Below are positions 35,692-44,228 of a stretch of 64,000 nt of DNA, in pieces. The notes under the pieces are model-generated. The model worked only from the letters and a program-made list of their open reading frames with translations. It ran no database searches and had not been told where the DNA came from. The number at the start of each line of letters is the position of its first letter. Positions within the stretch are counted from its first letter, which is position 1. Location of the stretch: positions 2,604,001 to 2,668,000 of the forward strand of contig NZ_SHKY01000001.1 of NCBI RefSeq assembly GCF_004217545.1, given 5' to 3'. A program made the position numbers and the translations under genes. Source of the DNA: Krasilnikovia cinnamomea (lineage in GTDB: Bacteria; Actinomycetota; Actinomycetes; Mycobacteriales; Micromonosporaceae).

Positions 35692-35738
35692 CCGGTCTGA
35701 CCAGTCCTGCGGCGTGCCCGAACGGGGCATGCGCATGA
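35688..35738 (+). CDS. Candidate 16-residue small ORF bridging VirB3- and VirB4-like genes
   Basis: ATG at 35688 overlaps the stop of the VirB3-like gene (ATGA) and has a strong GGGAGGAG site. The peptide is MTGLTSPAACPNGACA, and its TGA overlaps the ATG of the VirB4-like gene (ATGA). It may be a real coupled micro-cistron, or a device that delivers ribosomes to the ATPase start. Confidence 0.4.
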   Translation: MTGLTSPAACPNGACA

Positions 35739-38700
35739 CCGATTCCACACCGCCGGGGCATCCTCGCGCGGCCCTCTCCCCCACAGCCAGGCAAGGTAAC
35801 GGTGTGCGCTCGGACAACTACCCCTCGCCGCCCTTCCCGGGCGAGGACCTTGACCCTGAGATCGTGACCAACCCCGGGCACGGCGCGGTCGGCGTGTTCC
35901 AGGCACCCCAGCCCGTACGGCCCCGGTCGGCCGCGGACACCACCATGGACATCGACTCACCGTTCCTCGATCTGTTCGGCGGGGCTCCGGCGCCCGCCCG
36001 GCCGTCCACCCCAGTCCCGGATACCCCACCGGAAGATCAGTATGCCGATGACCACGACCCGGATTTCGATCTGGTGGTCGACGGCACCGTATCCGGCGAG
36101 ATCATCCCGGGGAACCCGTCCGCATCGGACGCGCCTGCGGCCAAGCTCGAAGAGCGCGTGGACACGACCCCGGTCACGGACCCCGTGGCGCAGGAGCCGG
36201 CGTTCACCCGGGTTCCGGCCGGGCCACCGGCGGACTTCTTCGACGACGACCCGGGCACCCCCGATCCGATCTTCGACGACCCCGACTTCGCCGAGTGGAC
36301 GGACGAGACCGGCCCGGGCGCGCTCCGTCCGGGCACGACCCTGCCCGCCCGGGGCGCCGACACCGACGTCCCGGACGTCCCCGTCACGACACCACCGCTG
36401 TGGCAGACGGTGGCCGCGCCGAGTGCCACCACCCCGGTGGGCGGGACGGTCGCTCCCGGGGTCACCGCGGTGCCATCGGCACGGGCGGGAGCACCGCCGT
36501 ACGATGCGGCGGCCCCGGGCCGGGCCGATCTGCCGGCCACCCGGCCGGAGCACGCGCCCGCGCACCGCAGCACCAAGGAGCCGGCCCGGCGCAAGCGTCG
36601 GCGCGGCGGCGCCGACGCGGAACCGGCGAACCTGCCCGCCGTCACCGCACCCGCGGACCCGGACCGCAAACAGCGGAAGGCGAAAGACGCCAAGGCGGCG
36701 CCGCTGCGCCCGCACAAGCTGAAGTTCAGCGACCGCGACCCGGCCGTCGAGCTGGAGATCACCGAGATCGCGGGGCACCTGACCTTCACCCAGAGCACGG
36801 TCACCGCCTGGTATCAGCTGCCCGAGGTGCGTTGGGCGTTCCGGCCCGACGCCGAGCGGGAGGCCCTGCTCTCCGCGATCTCCGAGCAGTACGCGGGCCT
36901 GGCCGGCTTCCGGCTGCACCTGCGCCGCACCAGCCGGCCGTTTCCGGCCGACGAGTGGGCCCGCACGGTGGACTCCTTCACCGCCAAGCCGCTGCCCGAC
37001 GTCTCGGGCGCGACGTCCTGGTCGGATCACCTGGTCGCGGCGCAGCGGCACCTGCTGTCGGTCAACCACGCCGAGGGCCAGACGTTCCTGGGCGTGACGT
37101 TCGCCCGGCGCTCGCTGGGCGACACGTTCGCCGAGCGCGTCCTGCGCATCGTCGGCAAGGGCACCACGGACGGCGAGCGCCGCAAGCTGGGCCGCACGGT
37201 CGAGCAGTTCGACGAGGTGCTCAACGCGTTCGGCATGCGCGGGCGGCGGGTCACCCCGCAGGAGCTGGAATGGCTGCTGTTCCGCTCCGTCGCGCTGTGC
37301 ATGGCCCCGCCCGGCCCCCTCTCCCCGGTCACCAACGGGCACTGGGAGCGCGGCGACCTGCTGGCCCTCACCGAGCAGGTGGAGCGCTACCGCACCCCGT
37401 ACGGATCGACCGTCAAGCTGGTCAACCGCATGTCCGGCGAGGAACGCCACGTGGCGGTGCTGTCGGTCGGCCGGATGGAGCCGCTGGAGATCCCGGAGAA
37501 GCACGAGCCGTGGCTGCACTTCCACGAGCGGCTGCCGTGGCCCATGGAGCTCTCGTCGCGCATCGACATCCTCGGCTCGACCAGCTCCTTCAAGAACCTG
37601 GAGCACCGGCTGCGGATGATCCGCTCTCAGCAGCTCGACTACGCCGAGCACGGCATCGACGCGCCGCCCGAGCTGGAACGCCTCGCCAAACGGGCCCTGG
37701 TGATCGGCGACGAGATGACCACCGGCCTGCCGGTCGAGTCGGCCCGCGCGCACGGCTGGCACCGGATCGCGGTCGGCGGCGCCACCCGCGAGGAGTGTCT
37801 GGAGCGAGCCCGGCGCCTCATCCAGCTCTACTCCCGCGAGCTGCGCATCTCGCTGCAACACCCGAAGAACCAGGACCAGCTGGCCCGCGAGTTCATCCCG
37901 GGCGAGCCGATCGCCAACACCGGATACGTACGCCGCATGCCGGTCAAGCTGCTGGCCGCCGCGCTGCCCCAGGCCGCCTCCACGGTCGGTGACCGGCGCG
38001 GTGACCTGATCGGGCGTACCGCGGGGACGTGCCGCCGGCCGGTCTTCCTCGACCTGCACTTCCCCATGGAGGTGCGGGAGCGCTCCGGGCTCGGGGTGTT
38101 CGTCGCCGAGCCCGGCGGAGGCAAGTCCACGCTGATGGGCGCCCTGGGCTATCTGAACGCGCGGCGCGGCGTGCAGGTGACCCTGCTCGACCCGTCGGGA
38201 CCGCTGGCCCGGCTGTGCCAGATGCCCGAGCTGCGGCCGTACTCGCGGGTGCTCAACCTGACCGGCTCGGAACAGGGCACCTTGGCGCCGTACGCGCTGA
38301 TCCCCACGCCGGTGCGCACCGAGTTCCCGACCGGTCCCGCCGGTGACCGGGAGTTCGAGATCGCGGTCTCCAACGCCCGCGCCGAGCGCCGGATGCTGGT
38401 CCAGGACATCTGCTCCATGCTGGTCCCGCCGCAGGTCGCCAAGGAGGCCTCCACGGCGACCCTGCTGCGCCACGCGGTGCGCCAGGTGCCCGCCGAGGAG
38501 ACCTCCACGATCGACGACGTGGTCGCCACGCTGCAGAACCTGGGCGACGACGAGGGCCGGGAGCTGGCGAACCTGCTGCTGGACACCGCCGAGATGCCGC
38601 TGGCGCTGTTGTTCTTCGGCCGGCCGCCGCAGCACCTGCTCAGCGGCGACGCGACCCTGACCGTCATCACGATGGCCGGGCTCCGCCTGCCCGACCTGAA

Positions 38701-39280
38701 GATCGAACGCGAGTACTGGTCCGCCGAGGAGTCCCTGGCGCTGCCGATGCTGCACACCGCGCACCGGCTGGCCGTGCGCCGCTGCTACGGCGGTTCGATG
38801 TCGTCCCGCAAGCTGGTCGGCCTCGACGAGGCCCACTTCATGGAGGGCTGGCGCTCCGGGCGTTCGTTCCTGGTCCGGCTGGCCCGCGACTCCCGGAAGT
38901 GGAACCTCGCCGCCCTGGTCGCCTCGCAGAACCCGCGCGACATCCTCGGCCTCGACGTGCAGAACCTGGTCTCGACCGTGTTCGTCGGCCGGATCGCCGA
39001 GGACCAGGAGATCGCCTCCGAGGCGCTGCGCCTGCTCCGCGTCCCGGTCCACGACGGGTACGAGGCCACCCTCGCCTCCCTGTCGCAGGTGGACACCGCG
39101 TCCGCACACCGGCTCGGGTTCCGCGAGTTCGTGATGCGCGACGTGGACGGCCGGGTGCAGAAGGTCCGGGTCGACGTCTCGTACGTCGACGGGCTGCTGG
39201 AGCACCTGGACACCACCCCCGCGGCCGCGCAGGCGGCACCCACGGCGATTCCGTCGTCGTTCACCGACCTGGAGGTCTGA
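35735..39280 (+). CDS. VirB4-like secretion ATPase
   Basis: The 1181-residue protein has a disordered, acidic, Pro-rich N-terminal region of about 320 residues. A VirB4-type N-domain follows (TFTQSTVTAWYQLPEVRWAF; EQTVER-like helices). The RecA-like ATPase domain has Walker A FVAEPGGGKSTLMGALGYL near residue 793 and Walker B LVGLDEAHFM near 1028. VirB4 ATPases power T4SS assembly and transport. ATG 35735 is chosen for its coupling to the small ORF; ATG 35729 and GTG 35714 are alternatives. The N-terminal extension is far longer than in typical VirB4 and may be cytoplasmic docking material. Confidence 0.85.
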   Translation: MTDSTPPGHPRAALSPTARQGNGVRSDNYPSPPFPGEDLDPEIVTNPGHGAVGVFQAPQPVRPRSAADTTMDIDSPFLDLFGGAPAPARPSTPVPDTPPEDQYADDHDPDFDLVVDGTVSGEIIPGNPSASDAPAAKLEERVDTTPVTDPVAQEPAFTRVPAGPPADFFDDDPGTPDPIFDDPDFAEWTDETGPGALRPGTTLPARGADTDVPDVPVTTPPLWQTVAAPSATTPVGGTVAPGVTAVPSARAGAPPYDAAAPGRADLPATRPEHAPAHRSTKEPARRKRRRGGADAEPANLPAVTAPADPDRKQRKAKDAKAAPLRPHKLKFSDRDPAVELEITEIAGHLTFTQSTVTAWYQLPEVRWAFRPDAEREALLSAISEQYAGLAGFRLHLRRTSRPFPADEWARTVDSFTAKPLPDVSGATSWSDHLVAAQRHLLSVNHAEGQTFLGVTFARRSLGDTFAERVLRIVGKGTTDGERRKLGRTVEQFDEVLNAFGMRGRRVTPQELEWLLFRSVALCMAPPGPLSPVTNGHWERGDLLALTEQVERYRTPYGSTVKLVNRMSGEERHVAVLSVGRMEPLEIPEKHEPWLHFHERLPWPMELSSRIDILGSTSSFKNLEHRLRMIRSQQLDYAEHGIDAPPELERLAKRALVIGDEMTTGLPVESARAHGWHRIAVGGATREECLERARRLIQLYSRELRISLQHPKNQDQLAREFIPGEPIANTGYVRRMPVKLLAAALPQAASTVGDRRGDLIGRTAGTCRRPVFLDLHFPMEVRERSGLGVFVAEPGGGKSTLMGALGYLNARRGVQVTLLDPSGPLARLCQMPELRPYSRVLNLTGSEQGTLAPYALIPTPVRTEFPTGPAGDREFEIAVSNARAERRMLVQDICSMLVPPQVAKEASTATLLRHAVRQVPAEETSTIDDVVATLQNLGDDEGRELANLLLDTAEMPLALLFFGRPPQHLLSGDATLTVITMAGLRLPDLKIEREYWSAEESLALPMLHTAHRLAVRRCYGGSMSSRKLVGLDEAHFMEGWRSGRSFLVRLARDSRKWNLAALVASQNPRDILGLDVQNLVSTVFVGRIAEDQEIASEALRLLRVPVHDGYEATLASLSQVDTASAHRLGFREFVMRDVDGRVQKVRVDVSYVDGLLEHLDTTPAAAQAAPTAIPSSFTDLEV

Positions 39281-41245
39281 ATGGTCCGGCGGGCGTGCGC
39301 CCTGCTGCTCACCGTGCTGGTCGCGGCGGTCGCGTCGGTCGCGTGGGCGGTGGCGGCGCCGTCCGGCGCGGTAGCGGCCGTGCCCGCCCAGGCGCCCGGC
39401 GGCCTGTGCAGCACCGAGGAGTGGCAGTCGGACTTCAAGGCGTGCGTCGACCGGCTGGCCGACGTCAGCGCGGCCCGCGCCGAGTGCCTCACCCCGCCCA
39501 CCCCGAGCGCGCCGGACTCCGGCCTGGCGGGCTGGTTCGCCGAGCGCCCCGAGTCGTCGACCCTGCCCGGCCCCCAGGGCATCTACAGCCAGTACGGGTA
39601 CGCGGGCTACGCGTACACGACGTACGACCTGGACAGCGGGTGCGCGTCCACGCTCGTGGACCCGGAGTACAAGTTCGAGACGACGGTGGCCAACGGCGAG
39701 TTCATGATCGCCACGGCGGTCATCGGGGCGTCCAACGCGCTGCGCGAGCGGGCCTGGGACCCGGCGTCGATGTGGGGCTGGGCCGACCCGCTGGTCCAGC
39801 AGGCCACCAAGGCGGTCTACGAGAAGGTCTTCAGCGTCTTCGGCGTCATCACCCTGGCGATCGTGGGCCTGTACCTGATCTGGCGCTCCCAGCAGGCGGA
39901 GATGGGCGCGGCGATGACGACGGCCGGGTGGGCGATCCTCATCATGGTGGCGGTCACGGCGATCGCCGCGTGGCCGGTGCGCTCGGCCAACATCGCCGAC
40001 CAGAGCCTCATCACGACCCTGGGCGTAGTCCACGACGCGGTCGGCCCGCGCGGCCAGACCCTTCCGGCGGATCAGTGCGACGACCCCACCCCGGGCGCCT
40101 GCACGGACCACCGCCCGCCCGCCGTACGGGCCAGCGACACCGCCACCGAGACGATGTTGTACCGCAACTGGCTGCGCGGGCTGCTCGGCTCGGCCGACAG
40201 CACCACCGCGCAGAAGTACGGCATGGCCCTCTACGACGCCCGCTCGCTGAGCTGGGACGAGGCCCAGAAGATGCGGGACAACCCGGACACCCGCACGGCG
40301 ACCCTCAACGCCAAGAAGGAGCAGTGGGAGAAGGTCGCCGAGCAGATCAAGCAGGAGGACCCGGAGGCGTACGAGTACCTCCAGGGCGTCAACGGGATGG
40401 ACCGGATCGGCGCCGGGTTCATCGCGATGCTGGCCTCCGTGATGTTCGCGATGTTCGACCTGACCGCGTCGCTGCTCGTGCTGCTGGGCTTCCTGGTCTT
40501 CCGCTGGGCGGTGATCGCCGCACCGATCCTGGGCACGATCGGGCTGCTGCGCCCGGCCAGTTCCGGCATCCGGCGACTGGGCAACGCGGTCGTGGCGGCG
40601 CTGTTCAACATCGCGATCTTCGGCACCGGCGCGGCGATCTACCTGTTCGCGGTCGACCTGATCATGAATACGCCGAGCCTGCCGGGCTGGCTGCAGGTTG
40701 TCCTCGTCTGGCTCTGCGGCGTGGTGGGATGGCTGCTGCTGCGGCCGTACCGGCGGATCACCCAGCTCGGCGGCAAGGACGGAACGGCCGCGATCACCTC
40801 GGCCGGGTCCTGGCACCGGCGGTTCTTCCGGGACGTGCGCGAGGCGGCCAAACTGGAGGTCGCCGATGCGGGCGGCACCCGGGAACCAGCGATCGGCAAG
40901 CGCCGTACGGTCTACGTCGAACAGTCGAACCTGCGTCCGGAGGCGCGCCTGGAGGATCCGGCGCACGCCGCCGCCAACCGCGGCCAGGCGGTCACGGTCG
41001 CGGCGTCCGGTCAGCTGGACAGCGTGCCGGCGCCCCGTCCGGACGGCACCGAGACCAGACACGTCGACGCGCCCGCTGAACGGGCTCCGGTCACGGCCAC
41101 CCGCGCCGTCCGGCCCCGGCGCCAGTCCTCGTGGACGGAGCCGGACGTGGCCGAGCGTCCCGCGTCGTACGCGATCTACCGGCCGGAGACCGGCGACACG
41201 GTCCGGGAACCGGCTCCGCCCCGCACCCGCACCGAGGCGAGGTGA
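39281..41245 (+). CDS. VirB6/TrbL-like polytopic membrane protein
   Basis: The 654-residue protein starts directly after the VirB4-like stop. It has a signal-like N-terminus (ALLLTVLVAAVASVAWAVAA) and an exported region of about 130 residues with four cysteines. Six or so membrane segments follow (FGVITLAIVGLYLIW; WAILIMVAVTAIAAWPV; MFDLTASLLVLLGFLVFRWA; NAVVAALFNIAIFGTGAAIYLFAV, here shortened to NAVVAALFNIAIFGTG; VVLVWLCGVVGWLLL). A 180-residue disordered cytoplasmic tail ends the protein. VirB6/TrbL proteins form part of the inner-membrane channel of T4SS. Confidence 0.75.
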   Translation: MVRRACALLLTVLVAAVASVAWAVAAPSGAVAAVPAQAPGGLCSTEEWQSDFKACVDRLADVSAARAECLTPPTPSAPDSGLAGWFAERPESSTLPGPQGIYSQYGYAGYAYTTYDLDSGCASTLVDPEYKFETTVANGEFMIATAVIGASNALRERAWDPASMWGWADPLVQQATKAVYEKVFSVFGVITLAIVGLYLIWRSQQAEMGAAMTTAGWAILIMVAVTAIAAWPVRSANIADQSLITTLGVVHDAVGPRGQTLPADQCDDPTPGACTDHRPPAVRASDTATETMLYRNWLRGLLGSADSTTAQKYGMALYDARSLSWDEAQKMRDNPDTRTATLNAKKEQWEKVAEQIKQEDPEAYEYLQGVNGMDRIGAGFIAMLASVMFAMFDLTASLLVLLGFLVFRWAVIAAPILGTIGLLRPASSGIRRLGNAVVAALFNIAIFGTGAAIYLFAVDLIMNTPSLPGWLQVVLVWLCGVVGWLLLRPYRRITQLGGKDGTAAITSAGSWHRRFFRDVREAAKLEVADAGGTREPAIGKRRTVYVEQSNLRPEARLEDPAHAAANRGQAVTVAASGQLDSVPAPRPDGTETRHVDAPAERAPVTATRAVRPRRQSSWTEPDVAERPASYAIYRPETGDTVREPAPPRTRTEAR

Positions 41246-41251
41246 CCGGCC

Positions 41252-41800
41252 GTGCCGCGCTTCGTCGAACTCAGCCTCAACCGGATCTTCAAGTCCCGCT
41301 GGGGCGTCGCGCTGGTGATCGCCGCGCTGGTGCTGCTGGTCGTCGGCACGGGGCGGCTGTTCTCCGACGGCGATGACCGCGCCGGGGCGGTCATCTCCAC
41401 GGTCTCGCCCGCCCCCGTGCTCAGCGCGAACCCGGACGACGACGACAGCGTGATCTCAGCGGATCCGCCGCCGTCACCCACCACCGATCCCGGCACGGCG
41501 GAGCCGGAAGCGGTCGCGTACGCGTTCGCCTCCGCCTGGGTGAACCACCGCAACATCTCCGCGGGGGCCTGGCACGACGGCCTCGCCCCGAACGCCACCA
41601 AGGACCTGTCCGACGACCTGGCCGGGGTGGACCCGGCCGGCGTGCCCGCTGATCGGGTGCTGGGCAGACCCGCGATAGTCCCGGTCGGCGAGGGCCTCGT
41701 CGACGCGGTCGTCACCACGAACGCGGGCAAGCTGACCCTTCGCCTGGTGGCGCCCGACCGGCATTGGCTGGTGGACGGCATCGACTGGGACGCCTCATGA
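41252..41800 (+). CDS. VirB8-like bitopic protein
   Basis: The 182-residue protein has a short basic cytoplasmic part, one membrane segment (WGVALVIAALVLLVVGTGRLF) and a Pro/Ser/Asp linker. An extracytoplasmic domain of about 100 residues (EAVAYAFASAWVNHRNISAG ... RHWLVDGIDWD) resembles the NTF2-like fold of VirB8/TcpC. The GTG start lies 6 bases after the VirB6-like stop, and the 3' end overlaps the next gene. Confidence 0.65.
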   Translation: MPRFVELSLNRIFKSRWGVALVIAALVLLVVGTGRLFSDGDDRAGAVISTVSPAPVLSANPDDDDSVISADPPPSPTTDPGTAEPEAVAYAFASAWVNHRNISAGAWHDGLAPNATKDLSDDLAGVDPAGVPADRVLGRPAIVPVGEGLVDAVVTTNAGKLTLRLVAPDRHWLVDGIDWDAS

Positions 41801-42918
41801 GGCTTCCCCGGCCGCGTCCCGTCATCCTGCTCACCGCACTGGTCGCCACGTTGACCGTGCTGTGCTGCGGGGGAAGCGTGGTCGCCCTGCTCGTCGGCGC
41901 GTTCGACGCCGACCGCAACGACCCGCGGTACACGACCGCCGGGTGCGGCGTCGGCGGGGTCGTGGATCCCGACGAGAAGATGCCCCGGGTCAGCCGCTAC
42001 GGTGCGGCCCAGGTCCGCAACGCGGCGATCATCATCAAGGTCGGCTCGAACCTGAAGCTGCCGCCACGGGCCTGGGTCATCGCGGTCGCCACGGCCATGC
42101 AGGAGTCCAGCCTGACCAACCTCGGCAACCTCGGGGCGCGCAACGACCACGACTCGCTCGGCCTGTTCCAGCAGCGGCCCAGCACCGGCTGGGGCACCCC
42201 GGAACAGATCATGGATCCGGTGTACGCGGCGACCAAGTTCTACGAGAAGCTGCAGACCATCGACGGCTGGGAACTGATGCCACTCACCCGCGCCGCGCAG
42301 AAGGTGCAGATCAGCGCCTATCCCGACGCGTACGCCAAGCACGAGGCGGTGGCCACCCGCATCGTCAACCTGCTGGCACACGGCGCCGCCCGCGCGGTCG
42401 GGAACTCGGTTTCCCTGGTGTGCCTGACCACCGTGGGGCAGATCGCCGCGTCGGGATGGACCATCCCGTCCCCGGGTGCGGTGGTCGGGTCGGGCTTCCG
42501 GACCCGGGACCGGCCCGCCCACCAGGGCGTCGACCTCATCGTCGACCGGTACACCCCGATCCACGCCGCCGCCAGCGGGGTGGTCTCCGTGGTGAAATGC
42601 AACGTGGACCACAGCGGTCGGCGGACGTGCGACGTCGACGGCTACCCGGGCAAGGGAGGGTGCGGCTGGATGGTGGAGATCGTGCATGCCGGGAACGTGA
42701 TGACCCGCTACTGCCACATGGTCGAACACCCGGCCGTGCAGGTGGGTCAGCGGGTCCAGGCCGGTCAGCAGATCGGCCGGGTCGGCTCGAGCGGCAACTC
42801 CTCCGGGCCACACCTGCACTTCGAGGTGCATCTCAACAACGACCGCCGCAGCGTGGGCGCGGTCAACCCGGTGGCGTTCATGGAGCAGCAGGGCGCACCG
42901 CTGGGCGGCACCACATGA
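41797..42918 (+). CDS. Lytic transglycosylase-like / M23 peptidase fusion (VirB1-like)
   Basis: The 373-residue protein has an N-terminal membrane segment or signal (VILLTALVATLTVLCCGGSV). A transglycosylase-like domain follows (AMQESSLTNLGN with a likely catalytic Glu, then LGLFQQRPSTGWG). The C-terminal M23 (LytM) endopeptidase domain has HQGVDL and GPHLHFEVH, the HxxxD and HxH zinc motifs. Such enzymes open peptidoglycan for secretion machines. The ATG overlaps the preceding stop (ATGA). Confidence 0.9.
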   Translation: MRLPRPRPVILLTALVATLTVLCCGGSVVALLVGAFDADRNDPRYTTAGCGVGGVVDPDEKMPRVSRYGAAQVRNAAIIIKVGSNLKLPPRAWVIAVATAMQESSLTNLGNLGARNDHDSLGLFQQRPSTGWGTPEQIMDPVYAATKFYEKLQTIDGWELMPLTRAAQKVQISAYPDAYAKHEAVATRIVNLLAHGAARAVGNSVSLVCLTTVGQIAASGWTIPSPGAVVGSGFRTRDRPAHQGVDLIVDRYTPIHAAASGVVSVVKCNVDHSGRRTCDVDGYPGKGGCGWMVEIVHAGNVMTRYCHMVEHPAVQVGQRVQAGQQIGRVGSSGNSSGPHLHFEVHLNNDRRSVGAVNPVAFMEQQGAPLGGTT

Positions 42919-43523
42919 CCGGCGGCGCCGTGCCCGACCCGTTCACCGGCAGCGCCGACTGGCTGCCCGATCCGCCCCGGCCCGTCGTGGCGACCCCGGC
43001 CGCGATGGGCGGTCAGCTGCGCGGGCGACGCGTCATCATCGGACTGCCCGGCCACGGCTGGCGGCAGGACCTGCGCGCGGACGAGACGGTGGTGCAGGGC
43101 AGCAGGACGTACGTGCCGGTCATGCCGGAGTCCGAGTGGTATCGCGCGGAGGCGGAGCTGACCGAGGTGTTCGCGCCGCTGGTCCCGGTCGAGCGCGTGT
43201 GGGTGGAGGAGCTCGGCATCACCGGCACCGGCCGCACCGGCGCGGGCGACGTCGTGTCCCGGCTTGTTTCGCTGGACGAACCGCCCCGGCGCAGCCCCGT
43301 GGCCGCCCTGGACGCCGACGCGCTGACCGGCCGACGCGTCGTGCAACTGCTGGAGGACGGCGGCGAGCGGCGCGACCTGCGCGCCGTCACCGAACTCCAC
43401 ACCAGCGACGACGGCGACATCTGCGCCCGGGTGGCGGCCGAGCTGGACTGGTACCGGTGGTCCTGGAGCGGCCGCGCGCCCCGCACACTCGAGGTCCCGG
43501 TCCACCTGCTCTGGGTGGAGTGA
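42915..43523 (+). CDS. Conserved-looking soluble protein, last gene of the T4SS-like operon
   Basis: The 202-residue protein has no membrane segment and no recognised motif. It is coupled to the peptidase gene by an ATGA overlap. The middle (RRVIIGLPGHGWRQDLRADE; VPVMPESEWYRAEAELTEVF) and the Trp-rich end (ELDWYRWSWSGRAPRTLEV) are likely alpha/beta. Operon position suggests a cytoplasmic accessory factor. Confidence 0.7.
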   Translation: MTGGAVPDPFTGSADWLPDPPRPVVATPAAMGGQLRGRRVIIGLPGHGWRQDLRADETVVQGSRTYVPVMPESEWYRAEAELTEVFAPLVPVERVWVEELGITGTGRTGAGDVVSRLVSLDEPPRRSPVAALDADALTGRRVVQLLEDGGERRDLRAVTELHTSDDGDICARVAAELDWYRWSWSGRAPRTLEVPVHLLWVE

Positions 43524-43529
43524 CGCCGG

Positions 43530-44072
43530 TCAGACGACCTTGGCGGAATCGCAGACGCGCCAGCCGTCCTCATCGACGACGCCGAACGACCACGGTTCGG
43601 TGCGCCGACTCTGCACAGTGCCGTTGCGGGTGCCGGAGATGATGAGGTCGGTGGCCACGGAGCGCCGCGACTGCCCGGCCCCGGCCACGGTCAACGTGCT
43701 CCAGCTGACGGTGACCTTCACGTTGAAGTCCTGCTCCCGCTTGATGAGTTCCGTGCGGAGCGCCGACACCGCCGAGAAGTCTCCGGACTCGCACATGTAC
43801 AGGGCGGCTTCCTTGTCGTCCCGGTTCACCAGGTAGGCGCGCAGGAACCCGTCCACCACCGCGTCGGGCGCGCTGCGCTTGATCTCGGTGGCGGAGTCGT
43901 ACAGCGACACGAACACCCCGACCCCGCCGAGGCAGAGCAGCAACATGATCCCCGCACCCATCGCGAGCCAGAGCCGCAGGCGCCGGTTACGCGGCCGGGG
44001 CGGAACCCCACCCGCCACCACGGCACCGGGCGGCTGGGCGGGCGGCGGGTCGGGAAGTCGCGGCGGCTGCAC
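43530..44072 (-). CDS. Bitopic protein with NTF2-like extracytoplasmic domain
   Basis: From the GTG at 44072 the protein is 180 residues. A Pro-rich cytoplasmic N-terminus precedes one membrane segment (LWLAMGAGIMLLLCLGGVGV), and a domain of about 120 residues follows (DAVVDGFLRAYLVNRDDKEA ... SFGVVDEDGWRVCDSAKVV) typical of NTF2-like/DUF4878 folds with two cysteines. It is convergent with the T4SS-like operon, 6 bases apart. It could be a second VirB8-like component or an unrelated orphan. Confidence 0.7.
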   Translation of the reverse strand: MQPPRLPDPPPAQPPGAVVAGGVPPRPRNRRLRLWLAMGAGIMLLLCLGGVGVFVSLYDSATEIKRSAPDAVVDGFLRAYLVNRDDKEAALYMCESGDFSAVSALRTELIKREQDFNVKVTVSWSTLTVAGAGQSRRSVATDLIISGTRNGTVQSRRTEPWSFGVVDEDGWRVCDSAKVV

Positions 44073-44079
44073 GATGTCG

Positions 44080-44085
44080 AGCCTA
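44080..44085 (-). promoter_or_regulatory. -10 hexamer TAGGCT, leaderless arrangement
   Basis: TAGGCT lies 7 nt before the GTG at 44072, with no ribosome site between, supporting both the start choice and a leaderless transcript. Confidence 0.45.
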
Positions 44086-44228
44086 GTGCGTACGTTCCGC
44101 CGCCGGTCGGGTGTGGAGCGTAAGCGCCGCGACCTGCGGCAGCGGCGCGGAACACCCCATCGGCTCCGCAACGGGACCCGCCGCCGCGTCTGGGATACGG
44201 TTTGAACGCACAGATGGAGGTGAGGGCG

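Noticed and set aside
35957..41062. A very long open frame (about 1700 codons) on the minus strand across the VirB4/VirB6-like genes
   Set aside because: It is antisense to two genes with clear domains and motifs, and its predicted residues are Arg/Gly/Ala/Val-rich with no fold signature. High GC content makes long antisense frames common.
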